The notes beneath the pieces are model-generated. The model was given only the letters and a program-made list of their open reading frames with translations. It was not told the origin of the DNA and did not search any database. Source: Stachybotrys elegans (taxonomy: Eukaryota > Ascomycota > Sordariomycetes > Hypocreales > Stachybotryaceae). From it: a DNA stretch of 64,000 bases. Position numbers and translations under genes: made by a program. Where the stretch lies: NCBI GenBank assembly GCA_020746835.1, contig JAGPNK010000005.1:806001-870000 (forward strand), given 5' to 3'. Positions 11,934 to 21,380 of this stretch are shown in pieces. Numbering within the stretch: position 1 is the stretch's first letter; each line of letters begins with the position of its first letter.

Positions 11934-12680
11934 TTGACTTGGTTCAGACACCGCACAGACTGTGCTCGTCATCTTCCCGCCATAATGTCTCACTCCTGTG
12001 TCCCTTGATCAAAGTCATGCCATGACGCGAAAGTCTCGCGTCTTCTGTCCAGACTTCAACCATCGGCCCGTTACTGATACAAGCGGTTGACTGTCTGAGC
12101 CAGATCATCCTTCCCGCGGCTTCACATTCCAGCCGTGCATCGTTGTGTCGGGCTGTGACGACTTGGCGGGCGCCCACGGAGGTACTGTAGGAGAGCAACC
12201 TCTGCTGCAGTACCTCCTTTCACTAGCAAAACAGAGAAGCAGGCTGGGCCGCATCCATTGCGTCCCAGTCGAATATTTGGTTCGCCACCGAGCGACCCCT
12301 GCCACTCGGACCATTTGGCAAGATGCGGATAATTGTGTTGCAATGATGCATGTCTGGATCAAATTTCGGACATCCAGGCAGCGCTTGCCTCCATCATCCT
12401 ATGCCGTGCCTGTAGATCCGGGACAGAGCGAGGCGGCCCCCTCATGAGGGGAACAGACATCGAAATGTCAACAACCTGCTCTGACAGCATTGCATGACGC
12501 ATTGTCGACATGTACCACGGTTGGCTGTATCCCCCTCGGAAAAATCAGACGCGGTGAAGGAACTACCCCAGTTAGATGGATTGTCTGTCTCTAAATGTTG
12601 TTCCGCCAATCGACGCTCGCACTCTCAGCTCCGCCGTGGAGGGGTCATGGGATAAGGGTCCTCAATCCCGGCCATGGACT

Positions 12681-12711
12681 GGCCTCCGAGTGGAGCAAAA
12701 ACTCGGAGGCC
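12681..12711. promoter_or_regulatory. Perfect 11-bp inverted repeat in the GH12 promoter
   Basis: GGCCTCCGAGT (12681-12691) and its exact complement ACTCGGAGGCC (12701-12711) are separated by 9 nt, about 250 nt before the GH12 start codon. The arms contain CCG...CGG, half-sites of the kind bound by Zn2Cys6 regulators. A dimeric regulator site is the simplest reading; no specific factor can be named. Confidence 0.5.
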
Positions 12712-12748
12712 CCCGGTATAGCTTCACGTAGGGATGGAAACACCGGGG
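12711..12748. promoter_or_regulatory. Paired CreA-type sites in inverted orientation (GH12 promoter)
   Basis: CCCCGGT at 12711-12717 and ACCGGGG at 12742-12748 are inverted copies. Each contains CCGGGG, which fits the CreA/CRE1 consensus SYGGRG. Closely spaced double sites are the functional form of CreA sites in fungal cellulase and xylanase genes, so glucose repression of the GH12 gene is likely but inferred. Confidence 0.5.
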
Positions 12749-12956
12749 CTCGGTAAAGAATCCCAGCCGACGGAATAGCTTCTCGCCGTCCTTCTCGTCC
12801 GGTTGGCTCGGCTATCTAGAAGGATTTCCAAAGCAATGGTGAGCAGTAGTATGAGCAAGTTGAGTGAGGATATTACAGTTGAATAAAGGCAGCTTGAACT
12901 CCTGTCTCTTCTTGCAAGGCCCAGGCCAAGTTAAAGCTATCCCACGACTGGCCCCC

Positions 12957-13745
12957 ATGAAGCTCTCAGTCATTACCGCCTTGGCAGGCCTCGCCCTTGC
13001 CTCTCCCACCCGAAACAAGGCGCTCGCAGAACGTGGCACCTTCTGCGGTCAGTGGGATAGCGAGCGTGCTGGACGATACCTTGTGTACAACAACCTCTGG
13101 GGAAGAGACAGCGCCACGTCAGGATCGCAGTGCACCACCAGCAACGGCGTGAACAACAACGTGCTCTCTTGGTCCACTTCATGGAGCTGGAGCGGAGGCC
13201 AGTACAATGTAAAGTCATATCCCAACGCGGTAGTCGACTCTACCCGCAAGAGTCTGTCCAGCATCTCAAGTATTCCGACGCAATGGAGCTGGAGGTGAGA
13301 GCCCCGAGATAACTCCCCAGGCGTTGTACTCACCGCGAGTCACAGCTATACCGGTAGCAACATGGTTGCCAACGTCGCCTACGACCTGTTCACCTCTTCC
13401 ACGGCCAACGGCAGTCCTCAATATGAGGTCATGATTTGGCTGGGCGCTTTCGGAGGCGCTGGACCCATCTCGAGCACTGGCTCACCCATTGCGACACCCA
13501 CTATCGCTGGCGTCAGATGGAACCTGTGGTACGGCTCGCACAGCAACATGAACGTCTACAGCTTCACAGCGCCCAGTAACATACAGTCCTTCAGTGGCGA
13601 CTTGACAGCTTTCACGAGATACCTGAGCTCCAACCGTGGCCTTCCGGCTAGCCAGATCCTGCAGAGTGTCGGGGCTGGAACGGAGCCTTTCACTGGTAGC
13701 AATGCTGTCTTCCGCACGACAAGCTACTCCGTCACGGTGAACTGA
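12957..13745 (+). CDS. Secreted endoglucanase/xyloglucanase, glycoside hydrolase family 12
   Basis: Two exons, 12957-13294 and 13346-13745, give 245 aa, the typical GH12 length. The start [17 protein letters not shown] is a signal peptide. GH12 features in order: [21 protein letters not shown] near the mature N terminus, [16 protein letters not shown], the nucleophile Glu in [13 protein letters not shown], the [17 protein letters not shown] strand, and the acid/base Glu in AGTEPFTG close to the C terminus. The fold is a compact beta-jelly roll. Family members cut beta-1,4-glucan or xyloglucan in plant walls, and which substrate applies here cannot be decided by eye. There is no carbohydrate-binding module. 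The single intron interrupts a Ser codon in phase 2 (WSW|SYTGS). The upstream inverted repeats suggest catabolite control. The gene converges on an F-box-like gene 98 bp away. Confidence 0.94.
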
Positions 13746-13842
13746 GTAGTTATGTCTGACGAAGCTGTATCTAGGCCTCGGAATGTGTAGCGAGGTGGTT
13801 GAAGCAGCCAAGGTAGAACCAACAAAGAAATATTGGCCACGT

Positions 13843-16211
13843 TCATCTCCAGTATTGAGTAGACCTCGATTGTGGCATCGGCTGCTCTGTAGATACCTCA
13901 AGTCTTCCTGTCCAGAAGTAATGCGGCGATCCCAAAGGTACTTGATGCATCTGTTGAGACCTTCCGAGCTCCTCGTACCGAGCTCTTCCAGCAAGCCGGT
14001 ACTGTTTCAATTCATGAATCACGTCCTTCATTCCTGACAACAGGACTGTTGATGGTGAATCAATCACGCTCGGCATGACTGATGCACACCACGCCGTGTG
14101 GAATATGTACGATTCCTTTGGAAGTCCGGCCATGATCTGAGCGGGAGTAACTGGTCCAACGCCATCCCGGAGGCCGTGTTCAACTACCAACTGTCGGTAT
14201 CTTTGCTTGATGTCTCTGGCCCCCACCCGCTTCTCTCCTATCCAGACTGGTACAGAGAATTTCTCCCCATTCCATTCCGAATGATGGCTCAAGAAGGTGT
14301 CACTATCTCGAATCGGTGACGAGGACTCACCACTTCGCCCATCACTAAGGGACATGTTGACATCAGGATTGGATATGTGCTTGGCAGGATTCTCTCTCCG
14401 CTCGTCGAAGAAGCTGAAGCCTTGTTCGCCACTGGTCATGAGCTCCTCGGCATCGAGATCTTCTGATGTCGAGAACCCTTCTATCATGGGGTCTGGTTCG
14501 AACTCTAGCCTTAGATGTCTCAGACCCTGTAGCTTGTGAGGACTTCGCCACGACGCCACACCGGCCTCGCGGATCGCCTGCTCCTGCTCTGACAGTTGTC
14601 TCAAGAACCGGATGAGGGAATTAATCAGCGGGCCGGAAGAGCGACGTGGGACACATGTCAGCGTCAAGGATACCAGGCGAGGGTTCATATCTGGCGCAAA
14701 TGACTGGGGGAACAGCTGCTGCACTCGGGGAAGAATGGAAGACTCGGCGAGATGGTACCGAGCAAGTGTAGAGAGTCCATCCATCTCTAGTGCAGGGCAG
14801 TGTGTGACTAGTGAATGATGTATTTGAAGAACACGAAGGTTGGAAGAGATGACAGGACGAAAAAGATAGGCCTCCCCCAGGATACCATGAAGCTTTGCTG
14901 ATCTTGGCCAGGCCGAAGTCAGTTTGCCTGAGTGTGGGAGCAGCGGCATCGAGTCACAGGAGAGAATATGCAGCTGGCCATTGGAGCTTTGCAGCAGCTT
15001 AACTAGGCCGAAGCTTGAAACCTGGTTCCTTGACAGCCGTAGGTGAGTGAGACCACGTGATGTTCCAATATCGTCAGCGGTGAAGTTGTGGTTGCCCCCA
15101 GCCAGAATTCGGCTCACGGACTCTGCCGTGTCTTGGAGAACAGATGAACAACCATTAGACCGGCTAACTCGATATTCCGGAAACTCGGCATGATGCTCAG
15201 CCGTGTATGCAGGTGCATCAGCCAAATACCTTTGGGGATGACTGAAGCTCCCACTCACATCTGACTCTAGCAGAAAGACAAAGAGTCCGCGGTGAGGGTC
15301 GCCGGCCGCTCTGCGAACCAGGCGACCCTCCACATCAAAATACACATCTGACCGTAGATCGGTGGCGGGGAAACAGGCATGAATCAGTGGGTCAATAGAC
15401 ACGTCGGTGATCTTGTTGTCGCTCAGATCAAGACTCCACAGGTGAAGGCGGAACAGGTTAACCAAGGCGGCCAGGGCCTCGTCTTCTACCTCACGCCCAC
15501 GAATCTTGAGGACCCGGAGATGTGGCAAGAGAGCGGGTTGGATTAGATGTCGTATAGAGCCCGGAACACGAGATAGATCAAGGTACACCAAGTCTTGAAG
15601 ATACGGCGAAGCAAAGAAATTGGCAGGTAGGTGGAATGGACAGTCGCCAATACTCAACAGCCTCAGCCGATGATGGTAGCCGGCAGCAAGCTGTGAGTCG
15701 AGTACGTTGCTGGGGTCGAGATCGGCATGGCCCTCCAACAGAAGCGAGTCTACACGATCAAGGAGTGTGAGGGCCCGTTTGAAGCTATGAGGTAACGTGT
15801 ACTCGTGCTGGTCCGCGGAAAAGTGGTATGCGTCGGAAGCAAACTTCCTGGCATCAAGAACCCGCACAAGACGACGGGTATCTCGACGAATCTTGGGTAA
15901 TTTTTTGAAGACAAAGTTTAGCCACCAGTTGATGTCTGCGATCCACGCGTTACTATAATCACGTCGAGTAGAACGGTCTGGAGGCCGCCCGCCAGAAAGA
16001 GTTTCGTCAACTCACCGTCAGATGGGTCGAGGCCCGATAGCCTAGCCGCTCGGAGCAAATCGTTCCATAGAAGCGGCGCGAAGATGCCCCAGCAGTGGTG
16101 ATTGACAAGACACAGGGCCGGATAGTCGGTGAAGTCGACGTAAGGGGCGATCTGCTCGAGCCAATGCACAGGGGTGGTGGCCGCACGGTACGACGGTAGC
16201 GATGACTCCAT
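13843..16211 (-). CDS. F-box-like / leucine-rich repeat protein
   Basis: Exon 1 is 16211-16016 and exon 2 is 15935-13843; the 80-nt intron begins GTGAGT and ends CGCAG, and joining gives GLDPSD|DINWW. Product about 762 aa. The N terminus (VHWLEQIAPYVDFTDYPALC, then LVNHHCWGIFAPLLWNDLLR) has the L-P-like/W pattern of a degenerate F-box. Then follows a long region with irregular leucine-rich repeats: HRLRLLSIGDCPFHL, YLQDLVYLDLSRV, LPHLRVLKIRG, LHLWSLDLSDNKITD, and later LTHLRLSRNQVSSFGL and LRHLRLEFEP. F-box proteins of this type recruit substrates to SCF ubiquitin ligases via Skp1, with the LRR face binding the target. Substrate unknown. No transmembrane segment. The Ser-rich stretch around SDGRSGESSSPIRDSD is probably a disordered linker. 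Confidence 0.78.
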
Positions 16212-16881
16212 GGCCCGATAACGTGATAGAAATCGATGTCCGAGTTTAATCGTTGAGCAGGGGAATTAGGGTGTTGTTTAGTGGCGCCGTACCGTGCTAG
16301 CCAAGACCGGCAGAAACGCAAAATCCAGGAGCTGTAGGAGCGAACGTTGCAGAATAATTTGGAGATGGAGACGACGGTGGCTTGCGAGGGTCAAAGAGCT
16401 GAGCTGCCAGAAGACGACCCCAATGCCGTTAGCAAGATTACGTGCCCGCGCCAGTATGCAAGCTGAACCATGGAGCTGGATACAAAGGACGTGAAATTAG
16501 GACTCTTGAGCATCGGAGTGCGCGGCGGAGTGCTTGCTTACAGCTCAGCGGCACGGCACCCTGCAGCAATCTGCATATGCTAGGCCGGATCGCTACATGC
16601 GATAGTGTAGAGAGGTAAATGGTTGGATCGCGCGCGGCCTCGGAAATCCCGCGCGCCAGGATGCCGCAAAGGCGGCTGGTAGCCAGGGAAAAGGCTGTCA
16701 AGGGTGTGCGGTTTTTCCTTCTCGCTCTTGTTGGGGGCGAACACGGATGTCGTCAGGCGCAGGAAGGCGTGTGTTTGTCCGTGCAGTTATCTTTATGCGC
16801 CTAAGCGCGGTGGTCGAGATGCGGATCTTGTCCTCCGTCTCTCATCGTCGTGGTTTGACGGAGCGATGATGTAAATGGCGA

Positions 16882-16898
16882 GATGGATGGATGGATGG
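16882..16898. repeat. Tetranucleotide repeat (ATGG)4
   Basis: Four uninterrupted ATGG/GATG units in the promoter region of the F-box-like gene. Confidence 0.8.
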
Positions 16899-17046
16899 CT
16901 GAACCAGGCGAGGTTACACGCGAGGCAGGAACGTGGTAGGCAGCTATCTTGGAACGTGATGACCGTTTCCCCGCCATTTCCTTCACGACGAATCGACCTT
17001 CTAGCGGGGAAGGTTCCACGGATGGCTCCTGTACCGTAAGCTTAAG

Positions 17047-17109
17047 CCCATCTCCCATCTCCCATCTCCCATCGCCCATCGCCCATCGCCCATCTCCCAT
17101 CGCCCATCT
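17047..17109. repeat. 7-bp minisatellite, nine units
   Basis: Nine head-to-tail heptamers without interruption. Each unit is CCCATCT or CCCATCG; the order is T,T,T,G,G,G,T,G,T at the last base. Only the seventh base varies, which points to duplication of units by slippage or unequal exchange. Confidence 0.92.
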
Positions 17110-18876
17110 CCCCAGTCTGGGGCGTTTCTATTCAGGGCCACAGGCCCATCAGCTTGATTGGAAGCAAGTAACCTACGTCTAAGTACCATTATCCACCATG
17201 CATCATCCCCTCACCCACGGCCAGCAATGATCGGCGACGCCTCCTCCCAACTAACCAGCCGCTGTGGGGGGGCTACTACCGCATGTACATCCATACATAC
17301 AACCATGGAACCTCCTCTTATTCTCCGATAGCCCTACCTCTCCTTGCTCTCCCTCCTCACGATATGCGCGCACGGCTTCTCAACGTCCCGGAACTAAGAC
17401 GGCACTGCAGCCTGGCGGAGCGCCGGCGCCAAAGGCAAAGCTCCACGGCCATGCCGAAAACATGCTATGCTCGCGAGGTGCGGCTGGGAGCTAAAGATAC
17501 GCATGATGCAGTAACCCGACAAGGCTTGGGCGGCTCCTCGCATTCGGAGGGTCCCCCGAGCTTCTATTCATCATTCTATTCATGACAACGGTCCGTGAGT
17601 CACACCTCCTTCCATCTCGTCTCTCAGCACCCTATTGTCGTTGCCATTGTCTCCTGGCCAGGCTGCTCGTGCGGCCGCACTAGGACAGCCCATCACCCAG
17701 ACCCGGCACTTAGTCCATCCTCCGCTTCTTGTTGATGCCTGGGCACACGCTCGGTGGTATCGAGACTCCCCGGAGTGCCTCTAGATATTCACTCATACTT
17801 CTCAGCCCTGCCCGTTGCACCCTCTGTATGCTATACCGCTTCCAGCTTACATCATCCGCGAGTTGTATCTATCAATGCCTTTTCCTCTAGAATTCCTCAT
17901 CCCCTGCGGGTGGCGCATCTCTTCCGTCTCCCCGTGTCAGAAGAAGTCGACTTGTATCTTGGCGACGACATCAACGCCGTCTGTTTTTTTGAGCCAGTCC
18001 CAGCCGGGATGCAGGCACCTCGTGAGTGATGGCGGTTGGTGGTCTTGCTTTCCCTAGTGATGCAGCCGCAAAGATCAAACATTGAAGATCACATCCACAT
18101 TGCATCAGGATGACGATAGTAGTTAGATTACAAGGTGAATACTATGATACTAATTGTGTAAGTTTCTCAGATGAAAGTAATGTAATTTCGGCCTTGCTTT
18201 GCACGCTTCCTCCCCCGACCTCACTGGTACCGGGGACCAAAACCACCTCGCTTTACCCAGACTCCCCCTCTCCTCCCAATCCTCCTCTCTCAGCTGTTAT
18301 ACATGGGAACTTTTTGTGTCCTCAAAAGAAGTAGAAAGGAAATAAAATAACCGTTAGTCGGTGCTGTACTGCCATTGGATGCAATCAAGTTCGCCCTCTA
18401 ATTGCCATGGAGGGCTGAGACCATTTCCTCCGCTCGCCAGTGTTAGAAGGAGTGTTATACAAGAATCCATATAGACAAAAGAAATGCGTCCTTCCCAAAG
18501 GCATATGGCGCGACGCATGAGAAAAAAAAATTGAAAAGAAAGAAAACATCTCAAGCCACTGTGCGCCAAGACATGTTTGTGCCACACGCTCTGCTGGTGC
18601 GGCAGGCCAGATGGGATGGCTGCTGCATATCCTACCCACTTCCCATTCAACCTCCCTATACACTCCCTGTCTGTGCATACACTAGCTGGCCGATGTGCAT
18701 ATCGAGTCACACAGAACGACGGCGCCTCCGACCCAGTGTCAGGCCTCCCGACGGCAGCTTGTGCAACAGCTCCTCCGACTGATGATCAGCAAGTACCTGC
18801 GTTGGCATCAACCCCCTCTGGAAAGAACAAAGGCTTGGCTGTTTTTGGCGGCTTTGTCGGCCATGCCGAGATTGCT

Positions 18877-20120
18877 TCATAGGTGCGTTTTGACTAACAC
18901 GCCCGTCGTCTTGGACCTGGAAGGAGCTCGTCGCTTGCGACACCGCTCCTCTTGCTCAATGATGGGCACAGCCTCTGCCATGAACTCGACGCCACGGTTC
19001 CGGCTGTTGGGCCTCGCGTGAAGCTTTCGGTGGTTCTTGAGGTTATCAAGGCGATTGAACTGGTTCTTCCCGCAGAACTCGCATCTGAAGCGGTTGCGAC
19101 CACCCTCGTCATGGAAGCTGTGAGGCATGCATTAGCGTCTGGCTGACTGACTTTTGGAATCATGGAAACAAGGAGGGGAGAGTCTCTCAGCACTTACGTC
19201 TGCTTGTGTCGCTTCAAGTGTTCGTTGCGTCGAAACGCCTTCTTGCAGCCAGGATAGTCGCACTTGCACATTGCTCGAGGCACCGATGGAAATGCGTCGG
19301 GTCTGTCCATCCGCTTCTTGACAAGTTTGTTGGTCTGCATCCTCTGTAGATCGGAGCTCTTCTGTTGGCAGTCGGACATTGCCATCATTCTTCTAGCCCT
19401 CATATCGTCTGAAGAGAAGGAACGTTGTTGGTATACACGGCTCATGGGTGATATCGAGTGTCGGTCTAAGTCAAAGCCGTCCAGACCCTGTGGTTGGGCT
19501 CTTTGAGAGAAGAAGCCAATAGGGCTTTCGGTAGCACGAGACCAGTTTGTTGCTGCGGCCTCGGTCACATCTGAACCGTGAAGGCTTTGCGTGGGTGTCA
19601 TCATGAAGGTGTTGGGTCCAATGGTCGCTTCAGGAGATAAGCTGTACATGCCGAATGAGTTTGGTGTAATAGAGCCGATATGTGACTGTTGTGGGTGGGC
19701 AATGTTGACCTCGGGAACATTGCTGAAGTCGAGCGTTGTGTTGCCGCTCTTCTTGAGGGGGGTAGTAGGGAGAGGCTCTCCGTAGGTGATGTGTTGATCG
19801 GGGTCGGTCTTGATAAACATGTACTCGGACATGCTGTTTGGGGGAGGCGTCAGGTCGATGGTGTTTGAAGGAGCGATTTCCAAAGGGTGAGGGTGAGTGA
19901 AGGAGTTGCAGCTGCGCTCAAAGTCCATGTTGAGCTGGTTCGGGGTTGAACGCCTGGAGCTGGGGGTGTAAGGATCGTAGGCTGAGGAAGCTGACGAGAA
20001 GCTTCCGCCAGCGGAAGAGGCAGAGGAAAAGCTCGGAGTGGCCGAGGTACAGGGCATATCTTGATTGACCATTGGAAAGCTCTCATCCATGTCGAATCGG
20101 AAGTCGGAATCGAACTGCAT
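18877..20120 (-). CDS. C2H2 zinc-finger transcription factor
   Basis: Exon 1 is 20120-19198 and exon 2 is 19117-18877; the 80-nt intron (GTAAGT...TCACAG) splits the zinc-finger region so that KQT joins FHDEGG. Product about 387 aa. The N-terminal ~280 residues are Ser/Thr/Pro-rich and look disordered (activation or regulatory region). The C terminus has two fingers: CKCDYPGC...HLKRH (~285-305) and FRCEFCGKNQFN...HRKLH (~315-340), followed by a basic tail (RKRRAPSRSK) that may be a nuclear localisation signal. It should bind DNA in the nucleus; target unknown. The Arg8-like spacing of BrlA or Msn2 fingers is not matched, so I give no symbol. The frame stays open upstream to 20360; I chose Met at 20120 because the sequence before it is low-complexity and leader-like. 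Met at 20276 is the alternative. Confidence 0.8.
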
Positions 20121-21144
20121 CTTGGCAGGGGCAGGGGCGACAGGAAAGAGTGGACGAGGACGAGGATAAGGGTGAGAGTGAAAGTGAGAGGGGTTGGACC
20201 AGGGAAGAAGAGTGCGATACCTCTCAATCTCAATCTCAGGAGATGCCTGTTGATGATGAGAATCCAGTCTCGACATACAGGAGGAGAATGTCAGAGTGCT
20301 AGATCTGGTCGGGAATGTTTTCTTCACGGGGACGGACGCCCTTGAAGATATAATAGACAAGTGGAATGAGCAGCGATGGGAAAGCCCGAGGTCAATGAGA
20401 CAGTGGAGATGTAGAGCAAGGTCGAGCAGGAGTGGAATGGTGATGCCAATGAGAAAGAGACCGAGAGACAGAGGTGTGGTTCCAAGTCATTAATGGAATG
20501 GATATGTGTAGATGGGGACGGTAGATCGCGATGGGCAGGAGACGAGTGTGTCTGTATGGCGTAGGTAGGCTGGGCGTGGTAGGGCGTAAGGCGTATGGCA
20601 GGCAGCGTGTCTGTGTATGTTGTACGTGTCGTAGCTATCATGAATCGTCTTGAGTCGAGTGTGTAGGAGACTCCACAACCTATAGAGATTGATGTTTTAG
20701 ACGTTGATGCTGTCTCTCGAGGCCTCCCAACACCTGGATCACACCAACGGGGGCAGGGTGGTTGATATACCTTTGCAAGCTGGCTTCCGCCCTCCCTCTC
20801 CCTCTGGCTACGCTGTACACTGTACAGTACCTCATCGAGTCCTCCGTGGATCCACGATGAACAGACAAGAGAGCACGGTGGCAGCGGCCGAGCAAGCTAC
20901 ATCTCGACTAGCCCCGACCTGTCCATCCTTGACAGCAGCTGACCCATGACGCTAAAGCCAACTGCCAACTGCATCTGGAGGAACAAAGATCTGAAGAACT
21001 GCCCTGTGCAACATGCAGGAAGCCAGGTACCTCGAGAAGTGGAGGGGGGGTGTGCTAAGCTGGGTTGTTGGCTTGTGTGCGAGAAGCGTCGTGAAGTTAG
21101 TAAAGAGGGAGATGTTAGTACCTAGCACACCTACCTAGCAGCAG

Positions 21145-21192
21145 CTGTAGCTGTAGCTGTAGCTGTAGCTGTAGCTGTAGCTGTAGCTGTAG
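21145..21192. repeat. Hexanucleotide microsatellite (CTGTAG)8
   Basis: Eight perfect CTGTAG units, about 1 kb upstream of the C2H2 gene start. Confidence 0.93.
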
Positions 21193-21207
21193 CAGTAGGT
21201 AAGTAAG

Positions 21208-21224
21208 TACCTTAGTACTCCGTA
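21208..21224. repeat. Fused copies of two recurrent words
   Basis: TACCTTAGTA (21208-21217) and TACTCCGTA (21216-21224) overlap by two bases. Both words recur in other intergenic regions of the window. Confidence 0.7.
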
Positions 21225-21356
21225 CCTACCTCAGTGATGGTGGTGGTGCAGAGACGGAAGGAGTGTGAGGGGCGCGTCTAGCAGTACATAGAGTAAGGTA
21301 CAACGCCGCACCGTGCACCAACTGGAACATACCTGCAAGCCATCCGTCACCATCGC

Positions 21357-21380
21357 CATCCATCCATCCATCCATCCATC
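21357..21380. repeat. Tetranucleotide repeat (CATC)6
   Basis: Six uninterrupted CATC units. Confidence 0.85.

Larger units (their letters stand above)
10615..12956. other. Intergenic, no gene seen; homopolymer-rich
   Basis: A 2.3-kb stretch between the P450 and GH12 genes. All frames are short and do not look like protein. It contains a 16-C run (10881-10896) and a 23-C run (11911-11933). The last ~300 bases form the GH12 promoter with two inverted repeats. Confidence 0.5.
16212..18876. other. Intergenic with tandem repeats, no gene seen
   Basis: A 2.7-kb stretch holding the promoter of the leftward F-box-like gene and the 3' flank of the C2H2 gene. It contains a GGAT-type tetranucleotide run (16882-16898) and a 7-bp minisatellite (17047-17109). 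No frame looks like protein. Confidence 0.5.

Noticed and set aside
17047..17109. Possible CRISPR-like or telomere-like array
   Set aside because: Units are 7 bp without spacers and do not match TTAGGG; it is a simple minisatellite in a eukaryotic genome.
18877..20120. C2H2 gene as BrlA, Msn2/Seb1 or FlbC
   Set aside because: Finger spacing and flanking sequence (CDYPGC...FHDEGG...CEFCGKNQFN) do not match what I know of those proteins, so no symbol is given.
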